From a virus: 30,095 nt of DNA. Shown here in pieces: positions 19,331-25,803 of this stretch. Location of the stretch: positions 1-30,095 of IMG/VR virus record IMGVR_UViG_3300032160_000774. One strand, 5' to 3'. Below the pieces are notes generated by a model. That model saw only the letters and a list, made by a program, of their open reading frames with translations. It was not told the origin of the DNA and made no database searches. The translations under genes were made by a program, and so were the position numbers. Each line of letters opens with the position of its first letter. Positions within the stretch are counted from its first letter, which is position 1.

Positions 19331-19603
19331 TCACTGATGAGTGTTGGCAATTGCGCCATTACGGGGGCCTCCGTGATTTGATTTCAAGCCCTGCTCCTGC
19401 ACGGGCGCGGCAGATGCATCTGGGGGGACGTAAGGCGGGAGAGCGGCCAGCCAGGCCTCGATGGCTTCGGCCGGCACTACGGTCCTGCGGCCGAATTTCT
19501 TGACCTTCAGGCGGCCGGTGTTGAGCTCTTCGTAGAATTTGCCGAGGCCGATGCCCCCCATCTGCTTGCGGGCTTCCGGAACGGAAAACGCGATCTTCGA
19601 CAT
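19331..19603 (-). CDS. Excisionase-like small HTH DNA-binding protein
   Basis: The protein is 90 aa from ATG 19603, chosen because AGAGGAAG lies just upstream; the frame runs open to 19825 but that part reads as noncoding. The core (FSVPEARKQMGGIGLGKFYEELNTGRLKVKKFGRRTVV, then EAIEAWLAAL) is the MerR-like winged helix of the excisionase/AlpA family. Such proteins bend DNA for excision or act as small transcription switches. It sits 9 bp upstream of the ejection block, so it could control late genes as well as excision. A 14-bp palindrome lies about 100 bp upstream. Confidence 0.8.
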   Translation of the reverse strand: MSKIAFSVPEARKQMGGIGLGKFYEELNTGRLKVKKFGRRTVVPAEAIEAWLAALPPYVPPDASAAPVQEQGLKSNHGGPRNGAIANTHQ

Positions 19604-19701
19604 GTTCGGCTTCCTCTGGTTGGTCCGGGTTGTGGGGGAAAGAGGGAGAACGCCAGCAGCAATTTCACTTTGCTGGAAGGGGGCTGCTGCGTCAAGAACA
19701 A

Positions 19702-19715
19702 AGCGTGAACACGCT
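19702..19715. promoter_or_regulatory. Perfect palindrome AGCGTGAACACGCT, candidate operator
   Basis: The two arms AGCGTG and CACGCT flank an AA centre in the 227-bp gap upstream of the excisionase-like gene. The same half-site with its centre (AGCGTGAAC) appears on the - strand at 23331-23339 in the other main intergenic region of the phage block. That suggests a common repressor. Confidence 0.45.
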
Positions 19716-19830
19716 ATGAAAAACTGTTGCGTGACGAAAAGCCCGGCGACGCAGGGGATGCAGTCGCTGCGGGCAAGGGCGGCGTCCGGCATGGCTCCTG
19801 TCCTGTCGATCCTGCTCCGCGGCATGCGAA

Positions 19831-20004
19831 TTAATCAGGGGCTTTGCGGGTGACTGGTGATTTCTCCCAGGGGCGGATTGTTTTCATCCGCTCGCTCTGC
19901 CGCCTGCGGTCGGCTGTGGTCCATTTGCGGCGTTTCCAGGGACGGCTCTTGTTGATGTGCTCACGCTGAGCGGCCCGGCGTTCCTCGGTCCAGTATTCTG
20001 TCAT
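19831..20004 (-). CDS. Very basic 57-aa protein of unknown function
   Basis: The protein is 57 aa, rich in Arg/Lys/Trp (WTEERRAAQREHINKSRPW, KRRKWTTADRRRQSERM). Its ATG overlaps the TGA of the gene before it (ATGA), the same coupling seen in the rest of this block, which supports it as a real gene. Its basic nature suggests nucleic acid binding, but there is no recognised fold. Confidence 0.6.
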   Translation of the reverse strand: MTEYWTEERRAAQREHINKSRPWKRRKWTTADRRRQSERMKTIRPWEKSPVTRKAPD

Positions 20005-20216
20005 TTACATTTTCCTTGGTCGCGGGCGATCATTTCGCTGAGCTCGATCTCGGCCTCTCCCAATGCCTGCACCAACGGCAGGTGAGTCTCCCCCTCGGCC
20101 TGCGGTGGTAGATCTGTGTATGACCGGAGTTTCGGTGGTTGGGTGGGGAAGGGGATCACCGCGCGCGATTCTTGATCGGCTTGGCGCGGCGGGGTTGCAG
20201 GGTCTCTGGTTTTCAT
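20001..20216 (-). CDS. Small phage protein of unknown function
   Basis: The protein is 71 aa. The start at 20216 has an ideal ribosome binding site, AAGGAGG, with correct spacing. The N-terminal half is Pro-rich and probably unfolded (TRDPATPPRQADQ). The C-terminal half (LVQALGEAEIELSEMIARDQ) is an amphipathic helix. No family is recognised. It is coupled by ATGA to the 57-aa gene and preceded by two direct repeats at 20283 and 20328. Confidence 0.65.
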   Translation of the reverse strand: MKTRDPATPPRQADQESRAVIPFPTQPPKLRSYTDLPPQAEGETHLPLVQALGEAEIELSEMIARDQGKCK

Positions 20217-20282
20217 TTTGTGGCCTCCTTCGTTTTCATATTTCAGGTAGTGCCGACGTCATCGGGCCGACGCGCTGGGAAC

Positions 20283-20344
20283 AAAAGGTTAAGAATTTTC
20301 CATTGCGAAGCAGGGGCGGGGTGTTGAAAAAGGTTAAGTATTTT
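20283..20344. repeat. Pair of 17-bp direct repeats (AAAAGGTTAAG-A/T-ATTTT)
   Basis: Copies at 20283-20299 and 20328-20344 differ at one base and are 45 bp apart (start to start). They lie in the A/T-richer gap between the VRR-NUC stop and the 71-aa gene start. A regulator could bind both. On the - strand each reads as CTTAACC, which contains the TTAACC half-site known from CtrA targets, but the TTAA-N7-TTAA full site is absent. Confidence 0.5.
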
Positions 20345-20370
20345 GCTTCCGTGGAGGGGCTTGCTGTTCT

Positions 20371-20829
20371 TCATGGCGTCGGCACCATTGCTGGCTTCGT
20401 CTCAAGCGGCGGCAGGGGTGCCCCTGCGCTGTCCCAGCCGCAGGCCTTGAGGATCTGATAAATCTGCTGAATGGCCGCCGTCGCCAGCGGCGCCGAAACC
20501 ACATAGGACCGATGCCCCAGGCGCTGGGCGGTGGCGTGAAATTCCCTTTGGTTGTCGGTGATGGCCCCGGTTTCCTCGTCCTTAAGCTCGATCATGACCG
20601 TGACGCCGCCCTCCAGCATGAACACCACGTCATGAACGCCCGGCCTCACCCCCAGGGCCTTGCGCAGCGCCGCCGCGCTCTTGCTTTCCACCAGGCCGCC
20701 GTTGTGCACGGCGTAAAAGGTCAGGTTCCGCTTTACCTTCTCGACGGCGCGAAAATGGTGAATGACGCCGATCTGCATCTTTTGCTCGGGGTAATTTCTG
20801 CGGGAGGCGGGGACCGGGTCGGGCATCAT
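20371..20829 (-). CDS. VRR-NUC domain nuclease
   Basis: The protein is 152 aa from ATG 20829, which overlaps the stop of the HTH gene (ATGATG). The VRR-NUC fold of the PD-(D/E)xK group is seen in GVRPGVHDVVF (D67), VMIELKD (E81, K83), and TDNQREF (Q94). Stand-alone VRR-NUC proteins are common in phage replication regions, where they probably act on branched DNA intermediates. A longer upstream frame from 20991 exists only as a shadow of the HTH gene. It ends the replication operon. Confidence 0.85.
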   Translation of the reverse strand: MMPDPVPASRRNYPEQKMQIGVIHHFRAVEKVKRNLTFYAVHNGGLVESKSAAALRKALGVRPGVHDVVFMLEGGVTVMIELKDEETGAITDNQREFHATAQRLGHRSYVVSAPLATAAIQQIYQILKACGWDSAGAPLPPLETKPAMVPTP

Positions 20830-21530
20830 GCGGCACCTACGCGGGCTTTGAGCCACTGTTTCGTCGGCCACCATGGCTTGATGCGGCGGGTGTCTGTCGG
20901 CTGGAGGCGGGCGAGCCACCCGTCCCGGTCGTCCAGCAAGGCGGCGAGTTGCTCGTCGGTGAGGGAGTGGTCGGCCTTCAGGGCTTCCCAATCGCGGGCG
21001 TTGACGCGAAGGACCGTGCCTTCGAAAACCAGATGCCTGCCAGCGGCGTCGGCCAGCGGCCCCTCCTTCTCTGGTAGTTCTTCTTGGTAGTTACACTGAA
21101 GGACGTTCAGTGCCTTTTTGTCGTCAGGTTCAGTGCCTTTCGCGGAATTATCAGATTTAGGCGCTGAAGGACGTTCAGTGCCTTGCGGGGGATTATCGGA
21201 ATTCTCAGGCCCCTGTTTTGGGGCAGGTTTGGGATGCCCAAGCTCGAAGCCCTCGGGCACGGTGGGGAAGTATTCATTCCGCGCCCAGCCCTGCCCGGAA
21301 AATCCGTGCCGCGATTTTTTGAGGAACCCGGCGACGACGGCCTTCTGCAGGTGGGTGCAGACCGTTCTTTCCGAGTACCCGGTTTCCTCGGCCTGCAGCC
21401 GCGTGCTCGGAAAACAGCTCTCGCCGGCGGCGTTCATGTGGTTGGCGAGATTTTGCAGAATAGCTTTCGTCGGCGGGGGCAGGTCGGACTTCTGCACCGC
21501 TTCGCGCCAGGACCAGACCTTCTTAGTCAT
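20826..21530 (-). CDS. Helix-turn-helix replication protein (phage O-like initiator candidate)
   Basis: The protein is 234 aa. Residues 1-85 are a winged helix (HTH_36-like): AILQNLANHMNAAGESCFPSTRLQAEETGYSERTV, then LQKAVVAGFL. A Pro/Ser/Lys-rich linker (about 100-145) is encoded by the DNA that holds the repeats at 21096-21184. The C-terminus contains Trp-rich WLARLQ and KPWWPTKQWL. It follows DnaB with an 8-bp overlap. A winged-helix protein beside DnaB fits an origin-binding or helicase-loading role as with lambda O/P, although gene order alone does not prove it. Confidence 0.75.
   Translation of the reverse strand: MTKKVWSWREAVQKSDLPPPTKAILQNLANHMNAAGESCFPSTRLQAEETGYSERTVCTHLQKAVVAGFLKKSRHGFSGQGWARNEYFPTVPEGFELGHPKPAPKQGPENSDNPPQGTERPSAPKSDNSAKGTEPDDKKALNVLQCNYQEELPEKEGPLADAAGRHLVFEGTVLRVNARDWEALKADHSLTDEQLAALLDDRDGWLARLQPTDTRRIKPWWPTKQWLKARVGAA
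21096..21184. repeat. Three iteron-like repeats inside the initiator-like gene (possible replication origin)
   Basis: The core GTTCAGTGCCTT occurs at 21105-21116, 21128-21139 and 21173-21184. The first and third copies extend upstream to a 21-bp identity starting at 21096 and 21164. Spacings are 23 and 45 bp, about one and two units of 22-23 bp. The repeats are read in different frames of the protein, so the DNA rather than the amino acid sequence is conserved. This resembles lambda, where origin iterons lie inside gene O. Confidence 0.55.
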
Positions 21531-22887
21531 GGAACCATTGCCTTTCGCCGTCGAAATCCAGATGGACGGTGCCAGTGCGCCCCTGACGGTATTTGGCGAT
21601 GATGACTTCGGCCTTGCCCTTCAGCGCATCGAGGTCGGCGAGCTGCGCGGCCTGCTTCTCCTTACTGCCTTTAAAGCCCGTGGACGGCTTCGCCGCGGCG
21701 TGTGCCTCGAACTGGTAATACTCTTCGCGATAGAGGAGCAACACAACGTCGGCGTCCTGCTCGATCGCGCCGCTGTCGCGCAGATCCCGGAGGGTCGGGC
21801 GCCGATTGTCGCGGTCCTCGACCGCCCGGGAGAGCTGAGACAGGAGGACGACGGGGATCTTAAGGTCTTTGGCGAGCCGCTTCAGCGCCCCGGTGATTTC
21901 CGCGAGCTGGTGCACCATGTTGGGCCGCTTGTCCTCGGAGGCGATGATTTGAAGGTAGTCGATGAGCAGGACATCGAGGCCGCGCTTGCGCTTGTGCCGT
22001 CGCGCGCGGGTCACAATGTCGGTCACGGTCAGCCCGGCTTTGTCGTCGACGTGGAGCGGTAGCGGGTCGAGCTTTCGCTTCGCATCGTCGACCTTGTCAG
22101 CGTCGTAAGGATCGCCGCTGTGCACGCATTCCCCGGAAAGCCGGGACAGAAGTCGCTGCGTGAGCTGCTCCTGCGGCATCTCGAGGCTGTGGAACAAGAC
22201 CTTGCGGCCGGCGAGGGCGGTATTCAGAGCGAGGGTCAGGCCCATCGCTGTCTTCCCCATGCCCGGCCTGCCGGCGACGATGTAGAGCTCGCCCGGCTTG
22301 AGGCCCTTGAGCGCGGCGTCCAGTTTCGGAATGCCTGTTCCGATGCCCGCCTGCGGTTTTTTCAGGGCCTCGATGGTCTTCCTGGCGCAATCAGAAATAT
22401 GCAGCGTGGTGTCCTCGGCGCCGATCTCCCCGGCTTCGGAGATGAATTTTTCTGCCTGGGCGAGAAGCTGCGCGGGCGACGTGTCGACGTCGGGATTATC
22501 GGCCAGGCCGATCAGGCGCCCGCCGAGACCCTTGACGGCCCTGCGGAGATGCAGGCCGTGGATGAGGTCGGCATGCGCCTTCGCGGTTTTCGTGGTGATG
22601 ATGTTGTCGGCCAGGTCGTGAATGTAGGCGGCGCCCCCAGCTTCGGAAAGGTCAGGATCGGTTGCGAAATATTGCGCGACCTGCTGGGGTGTGATGGTCT
22701 TGCCCGCGTCCTTCTGTTTTTTGATCAGCTCGAAGATCCTGCCGTGGACGGGTGTATAGAAATGTTCGGGCCGGAGGTGGGCGATGTCGTCATAAACCGC
22801 GTCGTCGACCAGGAGCGCGCCGAGGAAAGACTGCTCTACCTGATCGTTGTAAAGCGGCGCGGAGTGCTGCTCAGGATCTTCGGTCAT
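21523..22887 (-). CDS. dnaB: Replicative DNA helicase, DnaB family
   Basis: The protein is 454 aa from ATG 22887, which overlaps the TGA of the preceding gene as ATGA; an open extension to 22959 has no support. The N-terminal primase-interaction domain (DQVEQSFLGALLVDD, HFYTPVHGRIFELI) and the RecA-like motor are complete: Walker A GRPGMGKTA near 206-214, FHSLEMP, DVLLIDYLQII, LSQLSRAVEDR and LRDSGAIEQDADVVLLLYR. Length is normal for the family. It is the hexameric 5'-3' helicase for replication of the element. The gene ends 8 bp inside the HTH gene. No separate primase gene is seen in the window. Confidence 0.97.
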   Translation of the reverse strand: MTEDPEQHSAPLYNDQVEQSFLGALLVDDAVYDDIAHLRPEHFYTPVHGRIFELIKKQKDAGKTITPQQVAQYFATDPDLSEAGGAAYIHDLADNIITTKTAKAHADLIHGLHLRRAVKGLGGRLIGLADNPDVDTSPAQLLAQAEKFISEAGEIGAEDTTLHISDCARKTIEALKKPQAGIGTGIPKLDAALKGLKPGELYIVAGRPGMGKTAMGLTLALNTALAGRKVLFHSLEMPQEQLTQRLLSRLSGECVHSGDPYDADKVDDAKRKLDPLPLHVDDKAGLTVTDIVTRARRHKRKRGLDVLLIDYLQIIASEDKRPNMVHQLAEITGALKRLAKDLKIPVVLLSQLSRAVEDRDNRRPTLRDLRDSGAIEQDADVVLLLYREEYYQFEAHAAAKPSTGFKGSKEKQAAQLADLDALKGKAEVIIAKYRQGRTGTVHLDFDGERQWFHD

Positions 22888-23141
22888 GTGCGGCGCCCCT
22901 GCGGCGCGATAGGCGGGGGCCTTCGGCGGCTGCCGCCAGTGGAGGTGAGGCGCTTCCATGAAAGTCTGGCTTTCAAAAAGGCGACACGGTGGAAATCGTT
23001 TCCGGGGTCGGCTTCCAAGGCATGGTACGTGCGGCGCAGCTTGTCGAAGGCGGCGGTTTCTTCGTCCGGCGGGCGGTGCAGGAGAGGGTAAATACCTGTT
23101 ATTTCAGGGGGGGCTAAAGGGGTCTGGGTGCTCTGCGACAT
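22884..23141 (-). CDS. Small protein of unknown function, first gene of the replication operon
   Basis: The protein is 85 aa. The start at 23141 has GGAAGGA upstream. It contains PPDEETAAFDKLRRTYHALE and NDFHRVAFLKARLSWKRL, a helical middle part, and a basic, Pro-rich tail. It is coupled to dnaB by ATGA. A helicase-loading or regulatory role is possible from position only. Confidence 0.6.
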   Translation of the reverse strand: MSQSTQTPLAPPEITGIYPLLHRPPDEETAAFDKLRRTYHALEADPGNDFHRVAFLKARLSWKRLTSTGGSRRRPPPIAPQGRRT

Positions 23142-23296
23142 GTGTTCCTTCCATCAGGTTGTCCCCGAGCAGAGACGGAAGAAACAGTTTGCAAAGCGGA
23201 TAGCGCCAAGGTAGGGTGTAGGTGCGTTATGAGACGCATGTAATTGCTCCGCTTATAACGTTTCCCCGTTGCTGTTCACATCGGGTTTTGTTCAGG

Positions 23297-23326
23297 AAAA
23301 AGGCCCCCTCATCGGGGCCTTTTTTC
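23297..23326. terminator. Bidirectional rho-independent terminator
   Basis: A short stem (AAAAAGGCCCC / CGGGGCCTTTTTT, loop about 5 nt) has T-runs on both strands. It lies between the 304-aa gene and the replication operon and would end transcription from the former. Confidence 0.85.
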
Positions 23327-23328
23327 TT

Positions 23329-23350
23329 ATGTTCACGCTCTCATGAACAT
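23329..23350. promoter_or_regulatory. Inverted repeat ATGTTCA-N8-TGAACAT, candidate operator
   Basis: The 7-bp arms are perfect (23329-23335 and 23344-23350). The left arm continues into GTTCACGCT, which matches the palindrome half-site at 19702-19710. Two more GTTCA copies lie at about 23276 and 23291. The region is upstream of the replication operon, so it may be a repressor site. Confidence 0.45.
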
Positions 23351-23410
23351 ATTCCCGAGCCTAGGCATTTCCCAAAAACTAAGCAAGAACAAAACGCATA
23401 CTCCTAGTGC

Positions 23411-24325
23411 TCAACTATGAATTGCGACGGCCGGGTCAGCGATATCGGCGCTGGCCCTGGCCAGCCGTTTCTCGCGCCTGAGGGTTTCGAGGTAGGCGTA
23501 AAAATCACTACGCAGGCTATCTGTGTGTTCCTCGACTTCGCACACGAGCGTGACGACATCGCTGAGGTCTTCAGGATCGGGAGAGGGAAAGTCGAGTTCG
23601 CGAGCGAAGCGGCCGGCACAGCGCGCCAGGCCCTGAAGTCTCTGAAGCCCGGATTCGATGTCGATGTAGTTGACGCTGCGCAGCCGGGCGGGTTCCTGAT
23701 CGTTCGATGACGAGACCGGGTCAGCGATATCGCCGATGATGTTGGCGAGTTCGGATACTTTGTCGTCTACCGCTTCGAGGAAGCTTTCAACGTCTTTGGA
23801 GCTCAGTTGAGCGGGGTTGTCAGTGGCGACGTCAAGCATGGAAGAAAGCTGATCCTTCACCGTGATCAGGGCAGCGAGCTTGTCGGCGGTGAGAGTTCTG
23901 GTTGCGGTCTGGTGGTTGGTCATAGCGTCAGTCCTTGCAAGGTGCTCCGTCATTCCCGCTTGTTCCTGGTGCGCGGCGGCGCGCGGGTCGTCCGGCAATC
24001 CGGCGAGGCGCTCAGCGTCCCGCAGCAAACTCAACAGCGCGGCATGCCCGAAATCGATGCTGACGAAGTAATCCGAGTATTGCCTGAGCAGTAAAGCGGC
24101 TTTGGCGGCGAACTCCGGGGCGTTCCGGGCGGGGGTGTTGGAGACGTCGGCCAATAATTGGTCGAGACGATGAAGGGTTTGGCTGCTGAGTCGCGGTGAG
24201 GCTTTTATCTCAGGCGTGCCGTAGGACGAAGAGCATTCCGCATCCAACGCAGCCTCGTTCGCTTGCGCGGCCTGCCTGGCAAGAATGATGAGGCCCTGCA
24301 GCGTGACGGTCGAATTTTCTTTCAT
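23411..24325 (-). CDS. Protein of unknown function (304 aa), mostly helical
   Basis: The start at 24325 is chosen because AAGGAG lies 9 nt upstream; the frame is open to 24493 only through the inverted repeat. The protein is acidic, Leu/Ala/Asp-rich and predicted almost all-helical (LIILARQAAQANEAALDAE, SQTLHRLDQLLADVSNTP, LEAVDDKVSELANIIGDI, DLSDVVTLVCEVEEH). The two halves, before and after about residue 130 (MTNHQTATRTL), may be separate helical domains. No motif is recognised. It lies upstream of the replication operon and is separated from it by a terminator, so it is likely an early gene under its own control. Confidence 0.6.
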   Translation of the reverse strand: MKENSTVTLQGLIILARQAAQANEAALDAECSSSYGTPEIKASPRLSSQTLHRLDQLLADVSNTPARNAPEFAAKAALLLRQYSDYFVSIDFGHAALLSLLRDAERLAGLPDDPRAAAHQEQAGMTEHLARTDAMTNHQTATRTLTADKLAALITVKDQLSSMLDVATDNPAQLSSKDVESFLEAVDDKVSELANIIGDIADPVSSSNDQEPARLRSVNYIDIESGLQRLQGLARCAGRFARELDFPSPDPEDLSDVVTLVCEVEEHTDSLRSDFYAYLETLRREKRLARASADIADPAVAIHS

Positions 24326-24335
24326 GATTTTTACT

Positions 24336-24497
24336 CCTTGTGTTGTTGGTTCCCCTCGGGGAATAGTCCGGCGCGGCCATGCGCTAAGGCGCGGTGTCAA
24401 TGAGCAACCCGGTCGCTGGTGCGGGCAGCCATTGACACCCTGAGCGCCTGCGCATGGCAGGATCGCGGACAATACCGAGGGGCTGCGCAACACAAGG
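24336..24497. repeat. 162-bp imperfect inverted repeat in the leader of the 304-aa gene
   Basis: The arms are 24336-24402 and 24430-24497, with a 27-nt loop between them. Matching blocks in order are CCTTGTGTTG, CCCCTCGG, GTCCG, GCCATGCGC, AGGCGC and GGTGTCAATG, with small mismatched bulges. On the - strand transcript the inner end of the stem contains the AAGG of the ribosome binding site of the 304-aa gene. That suggests sequestration of the start signal by the leader. A DNA-level role (protein-binding cruciform or mobile-element end) is possible too. Confidence 0.6.
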
Positions 24498-24609
24498 CAG
24501 TCAGTGAAAAACGGCCTTACGCTGCGCTTCGGTGATTCGTGTCAGGGGGGATTGAGTGAGCCTATGGGCTTGATTTTGCGGTGTTCATCTGCGGGGCTTT
24601 CCTTTGTGG

Positions 24610-24639
24610 TTGACGGTTGTGAGTGGTTCGGGTAGTAAT
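24610..24639 (+). promoter_or_regulatory. Candidate sigma-70-type promoter for the RHH gene
   Basis: TTGACG (24610-24615), an 18-nt spacer and AGTAAT (24634-24639). The -10 overlaps the first GGTAGTAA operator copy, so repressor binding would block the polymerase. Confidence 0.5.
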
Positions 24640-24704
24640 GTGACGGCTTGGTGGAGTAAGTTACTACCAAGCCGAAAAGACCTCGTCAACCAGTTTTTAC
24701 TACC
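24631..24704. promoter_or_regulatory. Operator cluster: three GGTAGTAA/TTACTACC sites and an imperfect palindrome
   Basis: GGTAGTAA lies at 24631-24638 and TTACTACC at 24661-24668 and 24697-24704. The middle one is inside a near-palindrome (CGGCTTGGT...ACCAAGCCG, 24644-24674). Repeated short sites upstream of a ribbon-helix-helix gene are typical of autoregulation. Confidence 0.55.
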
Positions 24705-24746
24705 ATCTACCATCCGAAGCGAAACAACGAAAACGAAACGGGAACA

Positions 24747-24899
24747 ATGCACAGTATCAATCTCCGGGTTAACGATGAGCTGAAAGCGGCAATTGATCGC
24801 GTGGCTGAAAAGCGCGGGCTGCCGGTGGCGACCTACATCAAGTCAAGGCTGACGGAACTCCTTCGCGAAGAGGGCGAGCTGAAGCCGAAGAAGAAATAG
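24747..24899 (+). CDS. Ribbon-helix-helix (CopG/Arc-like) DNA-binding protein
   Basis: The protein is 50 aa. The N-terminal strand INLRVNDELKAAIDRVAEKRG, then a second helix VATYIKSRLTELLREE, is the RHH fold used by small repressors. The tail is Lys-rich (LKPKKK). It is preceded by an operator cluster and followed by a strong terminator, so it forms a monocistronic self-regulated unit. No toxin partner follows, so it is probably a repressor of the element rather than an antitoxin. Confidence 0.75.
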   Translation: MHSINLRVNDELKAAIDRVAEKRGLPVATYIKSRLTELLREEGELKPKKK

Positions 24900-24914
24900 A
24901 GGTTTGACGGTGCT

Positions 24915-24949
24915 AAGGCCGGGGGCCGCTTTCCAACCCCCGGCCTTTT
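24915..24949 (+). terminator. Rho-independent terminator after the RHH gene
   Basis: AAGGCCGGGGG and CCCCCGGCCTTTT form a 9-bp GC-rich stem followed by a T-run, 15 nt after the stop. Confidence 0.85.
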
Positions 24950-25008
24950 CTCGACCTCGCCCCTTTCACAAAGGCCTTACTTTTGCTCGCCGATGTGCAA
25001 GAGGTTTA

Positions 25009-25054
25009 TGCAAGGGCGAAAGCCCGGAATCTCGCAGGGTCAGAGAACCTTGCA
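25009..25054. repeat. Inverted repeat TGCAAGG...CCTTGCA before the recombinase gene
   Basis: Seven-bp arms at 25009-25015 and 25048-25054 lie 29 bp upstream of the serine recombinase start. Resolvases and invertases commonly act at sites beside their own gene, so this may be a res-like or regulatory site. The arms are short, so chance is possible. Confidence 0.35.
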
Positions 25055-25083
25055 AAATCGGTCGTTTTTGAAAAGGGCGTAAC

Positions 25084-25653
25084 GTGATCCTGGGATATAG
25101 CCGCGTCTCCAAAGGCGATGATCAGAATGCCGCGCTCCAGCTGCAGGCGTTCAAGGCGGCGCGCGTCGAAAAGGTTTTTCAGGAGACGGCATCCGGCGGC
25201 CGTTGGGATCGGCCGGCGCTGCACAAGATGCTGGACCATCTTCGGAAGGGCGATGTCGTTGTCGTCTGGAAGCTTGATCGCCTATCACGCTCACTGAAGG
25301 ATCTGCTCGCCATCATGGAGCGCATCCATCAGGCCGAGGCCGGTTTCAAAAGCTTGACGGAATCGATCGACACGACGACGCCGGCGGGACGGATGATGAT
25401 GCAGGTAGTTGGCTCGTTCGCGGAGTTCGAGCGCGAAATGATCCGCGAGCGCACAAAGGCTGGACTGCAAGCCGCGCGCAACGAGGGACGCATAGGCGGA
25501 AGAAAACCGAAACTTCGTGAAAATCAGCGCAAGGACATCATCGAGAATGTCCTGTCCGGCCGGAAGTCCGGGGCGCAGATGGCCCGGCTGTACGACATCA
25601 GCGAAGCTACGGTGTCCCGGCTTATGGCGCAACACCGGCAAAGGTCGAGGTAA
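25084..25653 (+). CDS. Serine recombinase, resolvase/invertase type
   Basis: The protein is 189 aa with a GTG start at 25084. The catalytic domain has GYSRVS (nucleophile S9), VWKLDRLSRS (D65, R66, R69) and the E-helix region SFAEFEREMIRERTKAGLQAAR. The C-terminus (about 145-185) is the DNA-binding HTH. Length matches the small resolvases and invertases of Tn3/Hin type and is far below that of large serine integrases, so it resolves dimers or inverts a segment and is unlikely to integrate the element. Possible recombination sites are not certain. Its GC content is like its neighbours. Confidence 0.93.
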   Translation: MILGYSRVSKGDDQNAALQLQAFKAARVEKVFQETASGGRWDRPALHKMLDHLRKGDVVVVWKLDRLSRSLKDLLAIMERIHQAEAGFKSLTESIDTTTPAGRMMMQVVGSFAEFEREMIRERTKAGLQAARNEGRIGGRKPKLRENQRKDIIENVLSGRKSGAQMARLYDISEATVSRLMAQHRQRSR

Positions 25654-25803
25654 TTTCCCCCATGCTGGTCGCTCACAAAATCGCCCTGGACATCCTGTGG
25701 TGCCGACGTCGGGAATCTTCCGGTGATCGACAACAAAAGCAGCCAACGCGGATCGGCACGCGCCAGGCCGCGATATCGCGCCATACTGTTATGGAGGAAC
25801 ACG

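Noticed and set aside
22120-23091. + strand open frame of 323 aa
   Set aside because: It runs antisense to dnaB, whose motifs are complete on the other strand.
24747-24899. Antitoxin of a toxin-antitoxin pair
   Set aside because: The RHH gene is followed by a strong terminator and then a recombinase; no toxin-like gene overlaps it.
25084-25653. Integrase of the element
   Set aside because: At 189 aa it is a small resolvase/invertase and lacks the large C-terminal domains of serine integrases.
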